DNA from: Blastobasis lacticolella
Taxonomy: Eukaryota; Arthropoda; Insecta; Lepidoptera; Blastobasidae
DNA length: 64,000 nt
NCBI GenBank assembly: GCA_905147135.1
Contig: LR990049.1
Span: 17,811,428-17,875,427 of the forward strand
Direction: 5' to 3'
Of this stretch, positions 31,887 through 41,772 are shown one piece after another. Under the pieces are notes generated by a model. It worked only from the letters and a program-made list of their open reading frames with translations. It ran no database searches and was not told the DNA's origin. The first letter of the stretch is position 1; each line of letters starts with the position of its first letter. Position numbers and translations under genes: made by a program.

Positions 31887-32087
31887 ATGTCTTCTTCCGA
31901 GGATGAAGACATGTTGGCCGTACTGCAGATGGTTAATATGCAAAAATGTAGACGATCCCGACGTAAATATTGGGTGCATCCTATATGGAATACCGATGAA
32001 AAAATAGACTTACCAATTAATGGTAAACCTGGAAATGTATCCGGACCGTTTTCAGCAGGTTTTCAGGATGTCACCATTATGTTATAA
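31887..32087 (+). pseudogene. PIF/Harbinger nuclease-like fragment (N-terminal)
   Basis: 66 codons from an ATG. Acidic start ('MSSSEDEDMLAVLQ'), then 'RRSRRKYWVHPIW' at residues 22-34. A basic run followed by Tyr/Phe-Trp-Val-His-Pro is the usual N-terminal signature of Harbinger (HARBI1-type) nucleases. The 'YHHLFQEL'-type stretch and the DDE core that should follow are absent; after 'FQDVTIML' comes a stop. With 32203-32361 this reads as a heavily deleted two-gene Harbinger element. Confidence 0.6.
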
Positions 32088-32202
32088 TCAAATATTAACC
32101 CGAGCCAGATCAAGGTTACAAAAACGGCACACAAATTGTAATGTCAATGTAGCATTTACAATAATATAAATAAAATAATCATCGTGGCGTCATTATGATG
32201 AT

Positions 32203-32361
32203 GTTGACTTCAATATAATGTTTTTTGAGCTTGTTGAAAAACATCCTGCACCATACGATTATAATCGATCAGATTACTCTAAACGGAACGTGAGAGACAA
32301 GATGCGGATAATGATAGTAAGAAAATTAAACGGCAAATTACGTGGGGACAATAATGTCTGA
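32203..32361 (+). pseudogene. MADF/Myb-like fragment, Harbinger partner protein
   Basis: The frame reads 'VDFNIMFFELVEKHPAPYDY' then 'SDYSKRNVRDKMRIM' and stops at 32359-32361. This is the first part of a MADF domain (Leu-Ile-x2-Val-x3-Pro-x-Leu-Tyr pattern, then the D-Y-x2-R stretch), the DNA-binding protein commonly encoded beside Harbinger nucleases. Only about 50 residues remain. Too short for a gene call, but its position 115 bp after the nuclease-like fragment supports the assignment. Confidence 0.5.
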
Positions 32362-32436
32362 CCATGCCAGCCCAGAAGTGGACCGATGCCGCTCTTTTTT
32401 AATTCAATAATACATACACGTTAACATTTATAAAAA

Positions 32437-32600
32437 CTAGCGACCCGCCCCGACTTCGCACGGGTGTTTTCGGGGTTTCTCTATATAATATTAATGTGTA
32501 ACGACATATATTAATATTAAATTTATCAACTTCTTCTCTAAACCTTCCGGAAGAAATTGTCTATGATAATGAAACCCACATCAAATCCGATGCGTGATTT
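32437..32600 (-). repeat. HEL-E (Helitron-like) end
   Basis: 'ACTAGCGACCCGCCCCG' and 'ACTTCGCACGGGTG' are the reverse complement of the CTAGT-type terminus of a very common lepidopteran repeat; then 'AAACCCACATCAAATCCGA'. Cut off on the right by a LINE. Confidence 0.5.
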
Positions 32601-32608
32601 AGGAGTTA

Positions 32609-33020
32609 GTGGATATACAGACGGGCAGACACAAAAAAACTACTCTATTCTATACTATCCGTGAAAGATGTGGCATGAAAGATGATGTAGTGACAAAAAT
32701 AAAAAGAGGTATGTTGAGATGGTTCGGGCATGTAAAGCGAATGGATGAAAGAAGATTGATGAAAGAGGTATATAGTGCGAATCTGGAAAACCGGCCCTTT
32801 AGAGGACGACCCAGAAAAACATTCACTGATCAGATCAGTAATGTTCTCAAAAAAACTGGGGTCCGAAGTGGTAAGAATAAAAGGAGATGTATGAAAAGAG
32901 TTGTGGATATATGCGAGGCTAGGGAATTGTGTCAGGACAGAGCAAAGTGGCGGTCCATAGTCTCTGCCTACCCTACCTGTGGGACACAGGCGTGAGCTTC
33001 ATGTATGTATGTATGTATGA
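32609..33020 (+). pseudogene. LINE ORF2 C-terminus with (ATGT)n tail
   Basis: The frame 32609-32995 carries 'RERCGMKDDVVTKIKRGMLR', 'WFGHVKRMDERRLMKEVY', 'RPFRGRPRKTF' and 'ARELCQDRAKWRSIV', the typical C-terminal tail that follows the reverse transcriptase in several insect LINEs (WFGHV...RMD, RGRPR.., ..R..W). The stop at 32993-32995 is followed at once by (ATGT)4. So it is a 5'-truncated insertion without reverse transcriptase. The first 15 residues or so derive from the sequence it landed in. A related shorter remnant is at 59418-59470. Confidence 0.8.
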
Positions 33021-33330
33021 TTCTATACTATTATTTATTTATTTAACCATTTATTGCACACAAGATTGTTTCAAAAAATATATGACAGCTTACAATCAAA
33101 AAACTTTTTAGAAATTCAAAGAAATAGCGTAACTTTCTAGTTCGCCTGCAACACGTAAGTACGTTTCCCCAAGAAGCTGAGTCCTCAGATTAAGTCGCTA
33201 CGTGACGAAAGGTTCGTTACTCTTTTGATTTATTTTTCATGTCAGGGCCGGATTGAGAATAAATTCAAAATTTACGTATACTCAAATATTTTCTAAACCA
33301 CTGAACTGAATTTAATGAACCAAAGTTAAA
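33021..33330. other. LINE tail 33030-33110, then spacer
   Basis: TTATTTATTTATTTAACC followed by 'ATTTATTGCACACAAG' is a minus-strand LINE 3' end like 5815. Then nothing recognised. Confidence 0.45.
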
Positions 33331-33664
33331 AACAATTGCGATTAAACTGCCTTTCAAATGAACAAAACTGCAATGAAAGCGGACCATTTGTTTGGGAGCT
33401 ACGATACACCTTTACACATACTCAGAGCCACAGATCATCATCACAGCCCATAACAGTCTACTACAGCACTTAGGCCCTCTCCCACGAAAGGGGAGATTAT
33501 TGCCATAATCTCTTTACCGTGTCGTATACCTAAAATGTGACAAACTAGCAGTTACCTCACATGTTGAAATGCGGACGTCATCATCTTCATCATCGTCTTG
33601 GCGTTATGTCCCGGTGGCGCTCCCACGTGGGGAGCTCCACGCTAGGGCTCAGAGTCCGCCTTAC
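33330..33664. repeat. cluster of REP-J, REP-B and SINE-A fragments
   Basis: 33330-33425 REP-J ('ACTGCCTTTCAAATGAACAA'); 33437-33513 REP-B minus-strand fragment ('CATCATCACAGCCCATAACA' to 'GATTATTGCCATAATCTC'); 33594-33664 SINE-A 3' fragment ('TTGGCGTTATGTCCCGG'). Confidence 0.6.
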
Positions 33665-33786
33665 ATGATGAAATGCGATAATAAGCGGTAATTCGTGCAC
33701 AAAATTCGATAACAAAAAGGTGGAACAGCAAGACCATCTCCTGTCAGTCATTTTTGCTAGCATTATAGTTTAGGTTACAAGTTGGC

Positions 33787-34028
33787 CATGTGGTGTCCGG
33801 CAGAGTAGAATAGCACCAGCCCTTTACACTCATGGGTGTCGTACAAGGCGACTAATGTTTTCGAGGCAAACGATCAAGTCTCCGTAGTCTGGAAAATGGG
33901 CAGCAGCATGTTCCATTGTTATATTTAAACACTGCGATCTCCAACCCGCCTGCCAAGCGTGGAGATTATGGCAATAACCTTCCCTTTCGTGGGAGAGGCC
34001 CTAAGTCCTGCAGTGGACTGTTACGGGC
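33787..34028 (+). mobile_element. REP-B with short TSD
   Basis: 'GGCCATGTGGTGTCCGGCAG' to 'GGGCTGTGATGATGA'. TTACAAG flanks both ends (about 33776-33782 and 34031-34037), a plausible 7-bp target-site duplication. Confidence 0.8.
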
Positions 34029-34039
34029 TGTGATGATGA

Positions 34040-34830
34040 TTTACAAGAATAAGTAACAACGTAAGAACCAGGATAACATTTAAATTATACGTCACAAAAA
34101 CTGATGTAGATCAAATAAAGAAAGTTGTTCTGTTTTAGATAAATTACAAGGAAAGCCCACTAACATACATAATAGTACGAGTACGTTCCTGTAACATATA
34201 CATGTCTCTGACAGGCTATGTCACACTGTTTCTTCGTTTGTTTTCCCACCTAATAGGGTGTAGCATATAAGCCAGTTATATTTTTTTACGCAAATATGTA
34301 GAAAAAGAGGCACATCGGAGACACATTTACATACTGTACTGATAAAAATGGTCAGTTTATGTAAGAGAAAAATTGTCGTTATGACAATTAAAAAAAACGT
34401 CGGGCACCTAAGTAATATGCTTTCAAAACCGGTTTATTTCAATAATATACACAATATTCCATTTTAATTACCCATTCAACAATATTGAATGAGCAAATCA
34501 TAATGAAACATAACCTTGACCATTTGCAAGTAACATTTTTGGTAATTTATTTCAAGTCATACAAAAAATAAACGGGAAGAAAGATCATAGTCAATAGTAG
34601 AAAATTTCCGTTAGATACACAAAACTGAGCCATTTCAAACAAAATGAGCACAAATTTTTAAAACACGTGATATAGTATAATAGATTAAGAATCACTCTTT
34701 AATTAAAGAAATTTAGCTTAGACATGTAAGTCAGAATACTAGTTATTGGTGTCAGTGAGCTGATCTGACGATGGAGATGAAAATTGTTAGAGAAATTCTA
34801 TTTTGGTGGGATTGGCACAAGAGGATATAA
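34040..34830. other. nothing recognised except a REP-I trace
   Basis: 34755-34785 ('GAGCTGATCTGACGATGGAG') is the reverse complement of part of REP-I. The rest is AT-rich with no frame. Confidence 0.4.
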
Positions 34831-34831
34831 A

Positions 34832-35205
34832 TAATCATCTTGGCGGCAATATCCTGGTTATGTTCTCAGGCGCGAGGGCCCGGGTACAGCCTTGTCTATG
34901 AGCCAAAATTTGGCAGATCAGGTAATTATATTATTGGAGCATGCCATGTTACCGCCCTGACTTTGTTAACAGGGGAACCTGCCTAGATTAGACCTGCAAA
35001 TTCAGAGGACTGAAAGAGTAGTCATGAGGTTACATATTCGGTCGCCTAAATGTGCAGGTTTCATCACTATTTTTTCCTTCATCAGAACGTCGCGTCGGTT
35101 AGTGTTCAACTAAAGTATATAACACCGAAAAAGGCATTGGTACATGGCTGCAAAGAGAACTTTACTCGGTAGCTCTCGCTTACGAGTCGAGCCCCTTAAC
35201 CATTA
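34832..35205 (-). repeat. SINE-A, diverged
   Basis: 'TTGGCGGCAATATCCTGG' to the head at 35190. It carries an extra partial repeat of the middle ('CTGCAAATTCAGAGGACTG' and then 'ATTCGGTCGCCTAAATGTG'), so it is longer than the norm. Older copy. Confidence 0.7.
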
Positions 35206-35529
35206 TGGATGAAACTGAATAAACAAAACGTATTTTTTATCAGTTTTTTCATTGAGTAAATATCGGTCATCCGTTCGAGAACTACGATGCAACAGACTAA
35301 CACACAAATACACATATACGTACACCATGGACTTACTACTCAAAAGGGACTGCGCGCTTCTAAGACAAAAACCGAGCCGAGCGAGAATCACCATCGATAG
35401 TCCTGTGTGCCTTTCTAGTATTGCCGCCATTGTTGATATACATTCCGAATTTGTTTTATTAGTTAGCGCGGACACCGACCTACCGACCAGGGCCAGGCAG
35501 ACCGGGTGCAACCCAAGGTTACCCTGCTA

Positions 35530-35790
35530 CTTGGAAACACTAGTTCCTAGAGTGAAATGATAGCATTCCTCGAGATCTACTTTTCGGATGACAGCTGTCA
35601 AACTTAAAACTTATAACTCTGAAACTATTGGTCCTAGAACACTAGTTCCTAAAGAAAAATGATAGTGCTTGTCGAGATCTACATTTCGGATGACAGCTGT
35701 CAAAGTGAAATATTTTATAACTTGGATCTCATTGTTCCTAAAACACTAGTTTCTAGAGAGGTTAATAATTATGTCGACTCGACTCGTTTG
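35530..35790 (+). repeat. tandem array, about 102-bp unit
   Basis: Unit starts near 35531, 35633 and 35735; same unit as 30571-31000 ('AACACTAGTTCCTAAAG', 'GATGACAGCTGTCAAA'). Confidence 0.85.
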
Positions 35791-35929
35791 TCGGAGAAAC
35801 TTTCAGTAGATCAAAAGGTATTTTGACAACTACTTTTAGGATTGTACGGATTACCCCATAATAATACCAAATTCACGGTAAATATATTTCTCCAATAATC
35901 GCAACACGAAACATGGCATTTGTCAATTT

Positions 35930-36062
35930 AGTTTTTTTTTTTATGTTATCCGGCAGACAAACAGGCATGCGGGCCACCTGATGGAAAGTGGTCACCGCCG
36001 CCTATGGACTTCAGCAACACCAGGGGAGTCACCAATGCGTTGCCCGCCTGAAGAGATCTCTT
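35930..36062 (-). repeat. REP-C fragment
   Basis: T12 run, then 'GGCAGACAAACAGGCATGCG' and 'CACCTGATGGAAAGTGGTC'; inserted inside the inverted-repeat element. Confidence 0.75.
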
Positions 36063-36211
36063 ATATACCTCTATATGACGGTGATTATGCCTATAACATT
36101 GTATTTACAGTGTTAGAAAGGGATAAAGAACTATAGATGGTGACTCTCGCTCGGCTCGGTTTTTGTCTCAGCAGCGCGTAGTCCCTTTTGGGTAGTAAGT
36201 CCATGACGTAC

Positions 36212-36510
36212 ACACATCAAAATTGACATTTGGATGGTCAAATGACGTGAAAAACATAATTACAACAGAAATACATTTTAAAGCAAAAATGAGATCAGAG
36301 GTCTTTATTAAGCACAAAAAGAAAATTAATTGTAAAGGTAAAGTATTTTGTTACAATTGACAAACACCATTTGTTGATGAACAACGATATTAATTTACAT
36401 TTTGTAATATACTGGGTTCCCTTTAGACTAGGAACACTTATTATAAGATATTTTTGGTTAACCAACAGATATTGTGAGAAAGATCGAACATATTTTTTAT
36501 TAAATAGTGA
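36212..36510. other. AT-rich, nothing recognised
   Basis: A 62-codon frame without motif. Confidence 0.3.
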
Positions 36511-36750
36511 AAATGAGGAGACAGCTCACCTGATGGTAAGCGGTAACAGTCGTTCATAACATCGACGATTCAAGCAGCTACCAAAAATACAACAAAGCAG
36601 GTGTGTCGCAGCTGTCAGTCATTACGCTTGCTACAACATCACAATTTCTTTAATTGCTTCGTTGCTTGGCGGCAGATAAAGTGGTAGTACTCACCCAGGC
36701 GGACACCTCAGGCTTGACAGAGTCCTACCACCTAATAATTATACAATTTA
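36511..36750 (+). repeat. REP-K copy
   Basis: 'GGAGACAGCTCACCTGATGG', 'TTGCTTGGCGGCAGATAAA' and 'CACCTCAGGCTTGACAGAG', matching 39430-39700 ('GTTTGGCGGCATAAAATA', 'CCTCAGGCTGGACAGGAT'). Confidence 0.55.
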
Positions 36751-36763
36751 TATTATACTAGCT

Positions 36764-36970
36764 GGCCCGCCGCATGGTGTAGGATTGGGCAGATCAGGTA
36801 ATAACAGGGGAGCGATTGCCGTCTGATCTCCGTGACCCTGTTAACAAGGGAACCTGAACAGATAGATTCATGGTTATACATTCAGTCGCAGGCTTCATCA
36901 CGATGTTTTCCCTGGCCGTAAAAGCATCGGTTAGTGTTCAACTAATGTACATAACTCAGAAAAGAAACAC
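36764..36970 (-). repeat. HEL-E end plus SINE-A fragment
   Basis: 'ATACTAGCTGGCCCGCC' is a Helitron-like terminus (minus). From about 36782 'GGGCAGATCAGGTAATAACA' to 'ACTCAGAAAAGA' is SINE-A without its head or 3' end. Confidence 0.6.
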
Positions 36971-37254
36971 TAAAATGTAAATATACCGCTACCCAGGAAA
37001 AGCTCTCTCCAAGGACTTCTAAGGTCGTCGGCCGCCTAAGTCATAAGACTTAATAAATAAAATAAAATCCTTTATTTCTAGACCAATGACCTTATAATAA
37101 GTTAATAGGATTTCGTAACAATATTTCCTCGACCTCGCATCGTTTTCCTCATCGCAGAGGGTCGTAGGTTCCCTTTATAGACATGTTTAAGTCAATAGCG
37201 TTATTATGTTTAACTTGCGGTTAGTAGTCTTGCCAGTTTCGTTGGGCTTTAGCT
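36971..37254. other. LINE tail near 37050-37100
   Basis: AATAAATAAAATAAAATCC followed by 'TTTATTTCTAGACCAATG' suggests a minus-strand LINE end. Otherwise unassigned. Confidence 0.35.
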
Positions 37255-38075
37255 GTTAAGAGTCAAGGTGAGGCATTGGCCGTTGACCTAGCTATAGCGA
37301 AGGCGTTCGATCGGGTCTGGCATAGGGTCTTCTATCGAAGTTACTGTCATACGGGCTTCCCGAGAGATTATGCAAATGGGTAAATAGCTTTTTGTCTAGC
37401 TGATGCATCAAAGCCGTTGTTGACAGCTGTTAAGCTTTCGTAGGTTCGACATTAACGCTGATTCCCGCAAGGCTCGGTGCTTTCTCCAACTCTGTTTCTC
37501 CTCCATATCAACGATATGCTAGCCATTAACGACATGCACAGCTACTATAGTGCTGGAAACGCCTTTTATAGGGATCGTGCGAATAGCATCTAGCGTACTG
37601 ACTTTGACTAAATGTCATTTATGAATTACCTATATCTGGGTCTATCTAGAGTATGCGATTGGGGACGAGAAATCTAGTCCAATTTAACCACACAAAGACA
37701 CAAGTATGCGCGTTCAATAGCCAAGAAAGTTCTATTCATTCATCTCCACAGCAGCAGAATACACCGCTTGCCACCTCAAGAGGATATATTTACTAGGTGC
37801 CGACATCTGCAGTGTCGATGATACCTTGCTCGCAACTGGTATTGAACCGCTAAGCCAGCGGAGGGATTTCGCCTCTTTGTGTGATGCCTACAGTTGCATT
37901 CTGTCATCGTACAGCTCGCCATCGACAGTGAGTTCATCCTCATACCTTAGAGACAAATTGGTCGCGAAGTTTGCGGTCCTAAAGGAACTTTCTCCAGTGC
38001 ACACTTAGGTTGTGGAACGAGCTCCCTGGAGGGGTCATCCCATAAAGGTACAAATGGTTTTACGGAGTTTTATGT
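37255..38075 (+). pseudogene. LINE reverse transcriptase pseudogene
   Basis: Broken frames read 'AVDLAIAKAFDRVWHRVF' (motif A; its usual DxxKAFD start is altered), 'FPQGSVLSPTLFLLHINDML' (motif B), then 'MHSYYSAGNAFYRD' where the catalytic F/YADD should be, 'DWGRE' and 'NLVQFNHTKTQVCAF', ending with 'LSQRRDFASLCDAYSCI' (frame 37826-38008) and 'VVERAPWRGHP'. The order matches insect jockey/R1-type reverse transcriptases. Loss of the Asp pair plus stops and frameshifts make it dead. Neither endonuclease nor ORF1 is visible. Confidence 0.8.
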
Positions 38076-38450
38076 AGTGCGGGTAAAATATTCTTCTTGA
38101 ACATCATCAAAAAGTAACCAATAAAAAATTTTATGATGATCAAATTTCACAATATATCAAAACTCAAAATAGAACTACCCTGTACGGTTGTCACAAAGGA
38201 AACCAGAGTGCCGAACGGAACACGAAATTAAAGAGCGAAAAAAAATCGTTTTGGAACGAATTAGGTCCATTCTGCACATAAGCCGCGCAGCGTTGGCGAA
38301 AACCGGGTTATTTAATTACGGCTCGGATTAAATCCGATGAGAATAACCCAGATTGTGCACGGAGTAGCTTTTTGTCAGCCATTATGATGTTGGAGTGTTT
38401 TTTGGGCACTTGGACTTAAAGTAGCTAGTTTTCTTAGTTTTAAGACTGTT
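38076..38450. other. nothing recognised
   Basis: No frame or repeat match. Confidence 0.3.
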
Positions 38451-38670
38451 AAACTTACTATTATTATAAATGCGAAAGTTTGTTAGGATGTTTGTAACTC
38501 CTTAACGTAAAAACTACTAAACTGATTTTAATGAAATTTGGCAGAATTATAGCTTATAGTCCAGAACAGCATATAGACTATTCATACCGAAATTCAATGT
38601 AGTTACTGCGTGAACGGGTCTGAAACGTCTTTAACACGGACGGAGTCGTGGCCAAAAGCTTGTGAATTTA
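38451..38670 (+). repeat. HEL-E (Helitron-like) copy
   Basis: 'TTACTATTATTATAAATGCG' start, 'GATTTTAATGAAATTTGGCA' middle, 'CGGACGGAGTCGTGGCCAA' and AAGCTTGT end. Relatives at 46848-47040 and 49024-49176 and ends at 32437, 36764 and 62498. The family resembles non-autonomous Helitron-like elements of Lepidoptera; that name is from memory and not proven here. Confidence 0.55.
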
Positions 38671-39110
38671 TAAATGATTAATCTTGGATAATGCCTGTTT
38701 TGCACTTACCCTAAAGTGGGTCACGATAAAGTATCCGAAGATTTTCATAAGGAGTTTTGTTAAAAGACAACGTCACTCCACAAATAATAAACGTAAAGCC
38801 ATACAGAATTCAGTACCATCGAATGGGGGACAAAATGTTCTAGAGTAATAAAAAAAATCCGAGTTTTCCTTATTACAGCCTTCTACATAACATATCCTCA
38901 TGTCGGTTCGTAATAAAATCTTTCAAGTAAAATTTGACCCATTTCCCGGTATCTGATGCAATGCAGTTTTATTAAACAATAACTAGAAGTAAACAAAGTA
39001 CCTAATGTAATTTGCGCTGAAATTGTAAATACTCGGAAGTAACCTCGATTTTATTTGTACTCATTTATCATAAGTAGGTAATAAACTGTGTGAATACTGT
39101 TTGTGCATGA
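38671..39110. other. nothing recognised
   Basis: AT-rich, no frame. Confidence 0.3.
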
Positions 39111-39310
39111 AGTATAAATAAATAAATAAATAAATAAATTTTGTCCACGAATATTTATTTATTTTATTTATTTATTTAATTGTAGTTTATGTAAGTTTTG
39201 TTTGAATAAATGATTTATTTATTTATTTATTATACCATCGAGCTGATTCGATGATGGAGACGGAAGGTGGCCATAGTATCTTCTAAACTACGCATGATAA
39301 ACCCATCGTG
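39111..39310. repeat. AAAT/ATTT microsatellites flanking a short core, then REP-I
   Basis: (AAAT)n at 39115-39140, (TTTA)n at 39155-39178 and 39215-39230, in opposite orientation. 39236-39310 is minus-strand REP-I ('ATCGAGCTGATTCGATGATG', 'GACGGAAGGTGGCCATAG'). Confidence 0.6.
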
Positions 39311-39429
39311 TTTGGTCTCGTTTGATTAGTCTTGACAAAAACTCTAACTGATAGAGAATGCGTGATAAAAGCTTGATATGAAAATATTTTTTTCATTCGA
39401 GTTTGTCTACAAAATGTCTACGCAGTGAC

Positions 39430-39700
39430 AAACGAGCAGACAGCACACCTAATGGAAAGTGGTAACTCTTTCGACTACAACATCCCATAACGAAATTGTA
39501 AAGCCGTAGGTTGTCACTGTCAGGACTAAACTATATGTCTCATGCTTGTAATTGCGTTGGTTACCATATCCTAAAAGCGAATAAGTGCACCTAACAATTC
39601 TAGCATTGCTGTTTGGCGGCATAAAATATAAGATGTAAGTAAAAGTCCTCTTTGTGACTCCTCAGGCTGGACAGGATCTACCAAAAAATCTGTTCAACTA
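39430..39700 (+). repeat. REP-K copy
   Basis: Pairs with 36511-36750; both have a gap-prone middle and conserved 'GGCGGCA' and 'CTCAGGCT' blocks. Confidence 0.5.
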
Positions 39701-39740
39701 TTCTTATATTTCAAATTTCAGTCAAGCTAAAAGCGTGACA

Positions 39741-39881
39741 GCAAGTCAAAGTGGAATATACTGCTTATAGAATAAGGTTAATTTTTGTATCACTTATATT
39801 ATGTTGCGAGTCACTCCGCTTTGCAATAGGCGTGATACAAAAATGAACCTTCTTCTATAAGCAGTATAGACTTTGACTTGC
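39741..39881. mobile_element. foldback hairpin, about 50-bp arms
   Basis: The left arm 39741-39793 and right arm 39832-39881 are reverse complements with few mismatches and one small indel ('GCAAGTCAAAGT', 'TATACTGCTTATAGAA', 'TTTTTGTATCAC'). The loop is 38 nt. Size and structure suit a tiny foldback element or a source of hairpin small RNA. Confidence 0.85.
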
Positions 39882-40496
39882 TCTTACTCCTTTTGCGTCT
39901 GAATTTAGACGACTGATTTTAGCCAAATGTAATAAGCGCATTAGACCTAAAATCACAATTCTCAACCGAAACAAATATAAGTACAAAATGCATTTATATT
40001 GCGGCCATTAAAATGAATTGAGAAGAAACGCCCAGAAATGGTTGATGCAATTAACTTTATTTACGATATGCAAAGAAGCCTTAACTTTAGTAGCGATATT
40101 TTTCTTTTTAATTTATACCCTCTTAAGTGTCCATTAAACAAAGTAACGGTGAGTAACACAAATCATTGAATATGTATTAGCTAGGCGGCTTCTGGGTCGG
40201 TTCTTGGGGTACTTACTTACTTCCACCCCTTTTAAGAAAAGTTACAATTAGGTCTACGCATAGGTTATTGTATGAATTTTAGGATGTTCTACACTATATT
40301 GTATCGGCGGCCCTGCGCATGCCCTCGGTGGAGGAGTTCGCCCCTACCACCGGCAGCTGCTACGAAGCCCACCAGAAGCCCACGTGTCGCCTCCATAGCC
40401 TCCTTCACCAGCACCCATGTGGCAGATGGATTGAGCCCCATGTGCAACAAAGAAAACAGCGAAGCCTTACAAGCACTAATAAAAATAAAGCCTTGT
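39882..40496. other. unassigned; GC-rich 40305-40450
   Basis: The plus frame 40272-40505 covers the GC-rich patch but shows no domain, and its end runs up to the REP-B target site. No gene called. Confidence 0.35.
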
Positions 40497-40506
40497 AAGC
40501 ACTAAA

Positions 40507-40768
40507 AAAATGGCCGTGTGGTGCCCGGCAGAGTAGAATAGCACCAACCTCTTACATTCATGGGTGTCGTACAAGGCGACTAATGTTTTCGAAGCAAAAG
40601 ATCAAGAGTCTCCGTAGTCTGGAAAATGGGCAGCAGCATTCTCCATTGTTATATTTGAACACTGCGATTTCCAACCCGTCTGCCAAGCGTGGAGATTATG
40701 GCAATTACCTCCCCTTTCGTGGGATAGGCTCTAAGTCCTACAGTGGACTGCTACGGGTTGTGATGATG
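40507..40768 (+). mobile_element. REP-B, full length, with 10-bp TSD
   Basis: AAGCACTAAA at 40497-40506 and 40769-40778, identical. The element runs from a short A-run and 'TGGCCGTGTGGTGCCCGGC' to 'GGGTTGTGATGATG'. This copy fixes the ends of the family and shows it inserts with target-site duplication and a GATGATG 3' tail, so it behaves as a retroposon. No tRNA-like promoter boxes were recognised. Plus frame 40583-40777 is a shadow. Confidence 0.88.
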
Positions 40769-40778
40769 AAGCACTAAA

Positions 40779-41772
40779 TAAACCTTTTACTGCGCTATCT
40801 CAGCGCACGAAGAAGCTAGCAAGGCGCAATCCAGCGCCATAACCTGACCGGCCAGGACGCAGCCTGGCCGAGAAGACGCCCGGGCACGGGGTTAGCCCCA
40901 TAGGCCCGCACCTGCGTCCGCAGATAAGGAGCAGAAGACCCGTGTGTGTGTATCAGTGGCACTGTGAATCGTAAGTTTATGTTTTCTAGAAACGGCATCT
41001 ACGGCAAATAGAAGGGGGACGGCTGAGTAAAATTTGATAGGAGACAGCAAAGGTGAAATAACATCTGCGGTAATTTTGCTCTATCACAACCATCTGGTTC
41101 TCATGGGGCAATTATAGACTCATCTGTAACCAAGACTTGACATGACTGTAGTAACTTTTAAGCTACTACATATTCCATTCAACGTGGTAATGCCGCGAGC
41201 GTGATGGGCACCTTTGCCCCAGTTACTGTTGGCGGCGGCAGGTGTGGCGGGTGATATTTGTTAATCACCTTTAGTTTAGTTTCGTATTATCTGTGGGTTA
41301 GTTATTTGTTTTTTTTGTTGTTGTAAGGCTAGGTTGTATTTTTTTAACTTGTTGTAGTGTACCTTTAAGATCCTATAATGTTATTACTGAATTTGATCAT
41401 TATAATCAATTTTATGTATCAGTGTATAAATTGTTAGTGTTCCTCAATAAATAGAAAAAAGACCCTGTTCCCTGCGTCTAGTTTAATCGTGAGAATCAGT
41501 GCTGCCCCTAGTTAGAGTTCTGGGCCTCTATTTTTAATTATTATTATTATTATTAATCATTTATTTAAGACCATTTAAATAAAAAATTTTAACAGTTCAT
41601 ATTATATTGTGTTAGTAAAATTTTAAACTGCTTCTTTTTAACTGAACAGTTTCAATTTTTATTCTCGGCATGAAAACTATTTTGATTGATGACGCTGGAT
41701 TTTCCTATTTTTGAATCTTTCAATTTCAGTGTAGCCAATGTAATATAAAAAATATTTTTATGCCGATAAAAA
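40779..41772. other. unassigned
   Basis: 40800-40990 is GC-rich with no domain. 41030-41770 is AT-rich with (TTA)n at about 41537-41555. Nothing else recognised. Confidence 0.35.

Larger units (their letters stand above)
35319..36211. mobile_element. inverted-repeat element carrying the 104-bp-type array
   Basis: The left arm 35319-35401 ('CATGGACTTACTACTCAAAA', 'GACAAAAACCGAGCCGAGCG') matches the reverse complement of the right arm 36130-36211 at roughly 85-90% by eye. Between them are 2-3 units of the tandem repeat (35530-35790) and a minus-strand REP-C (35930-36060). Likely a non-autonomous DNA transposon about 0.9 kb long that later received REP-C. The overlapping frames 35203-35560 are artefacts. 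Confidence 0.65.

Noticed and set aside
39111..39235. AAAT microsatellites as a regulatory signal
   Set aside because: Simple repeats typical of LINE tails in this genome.
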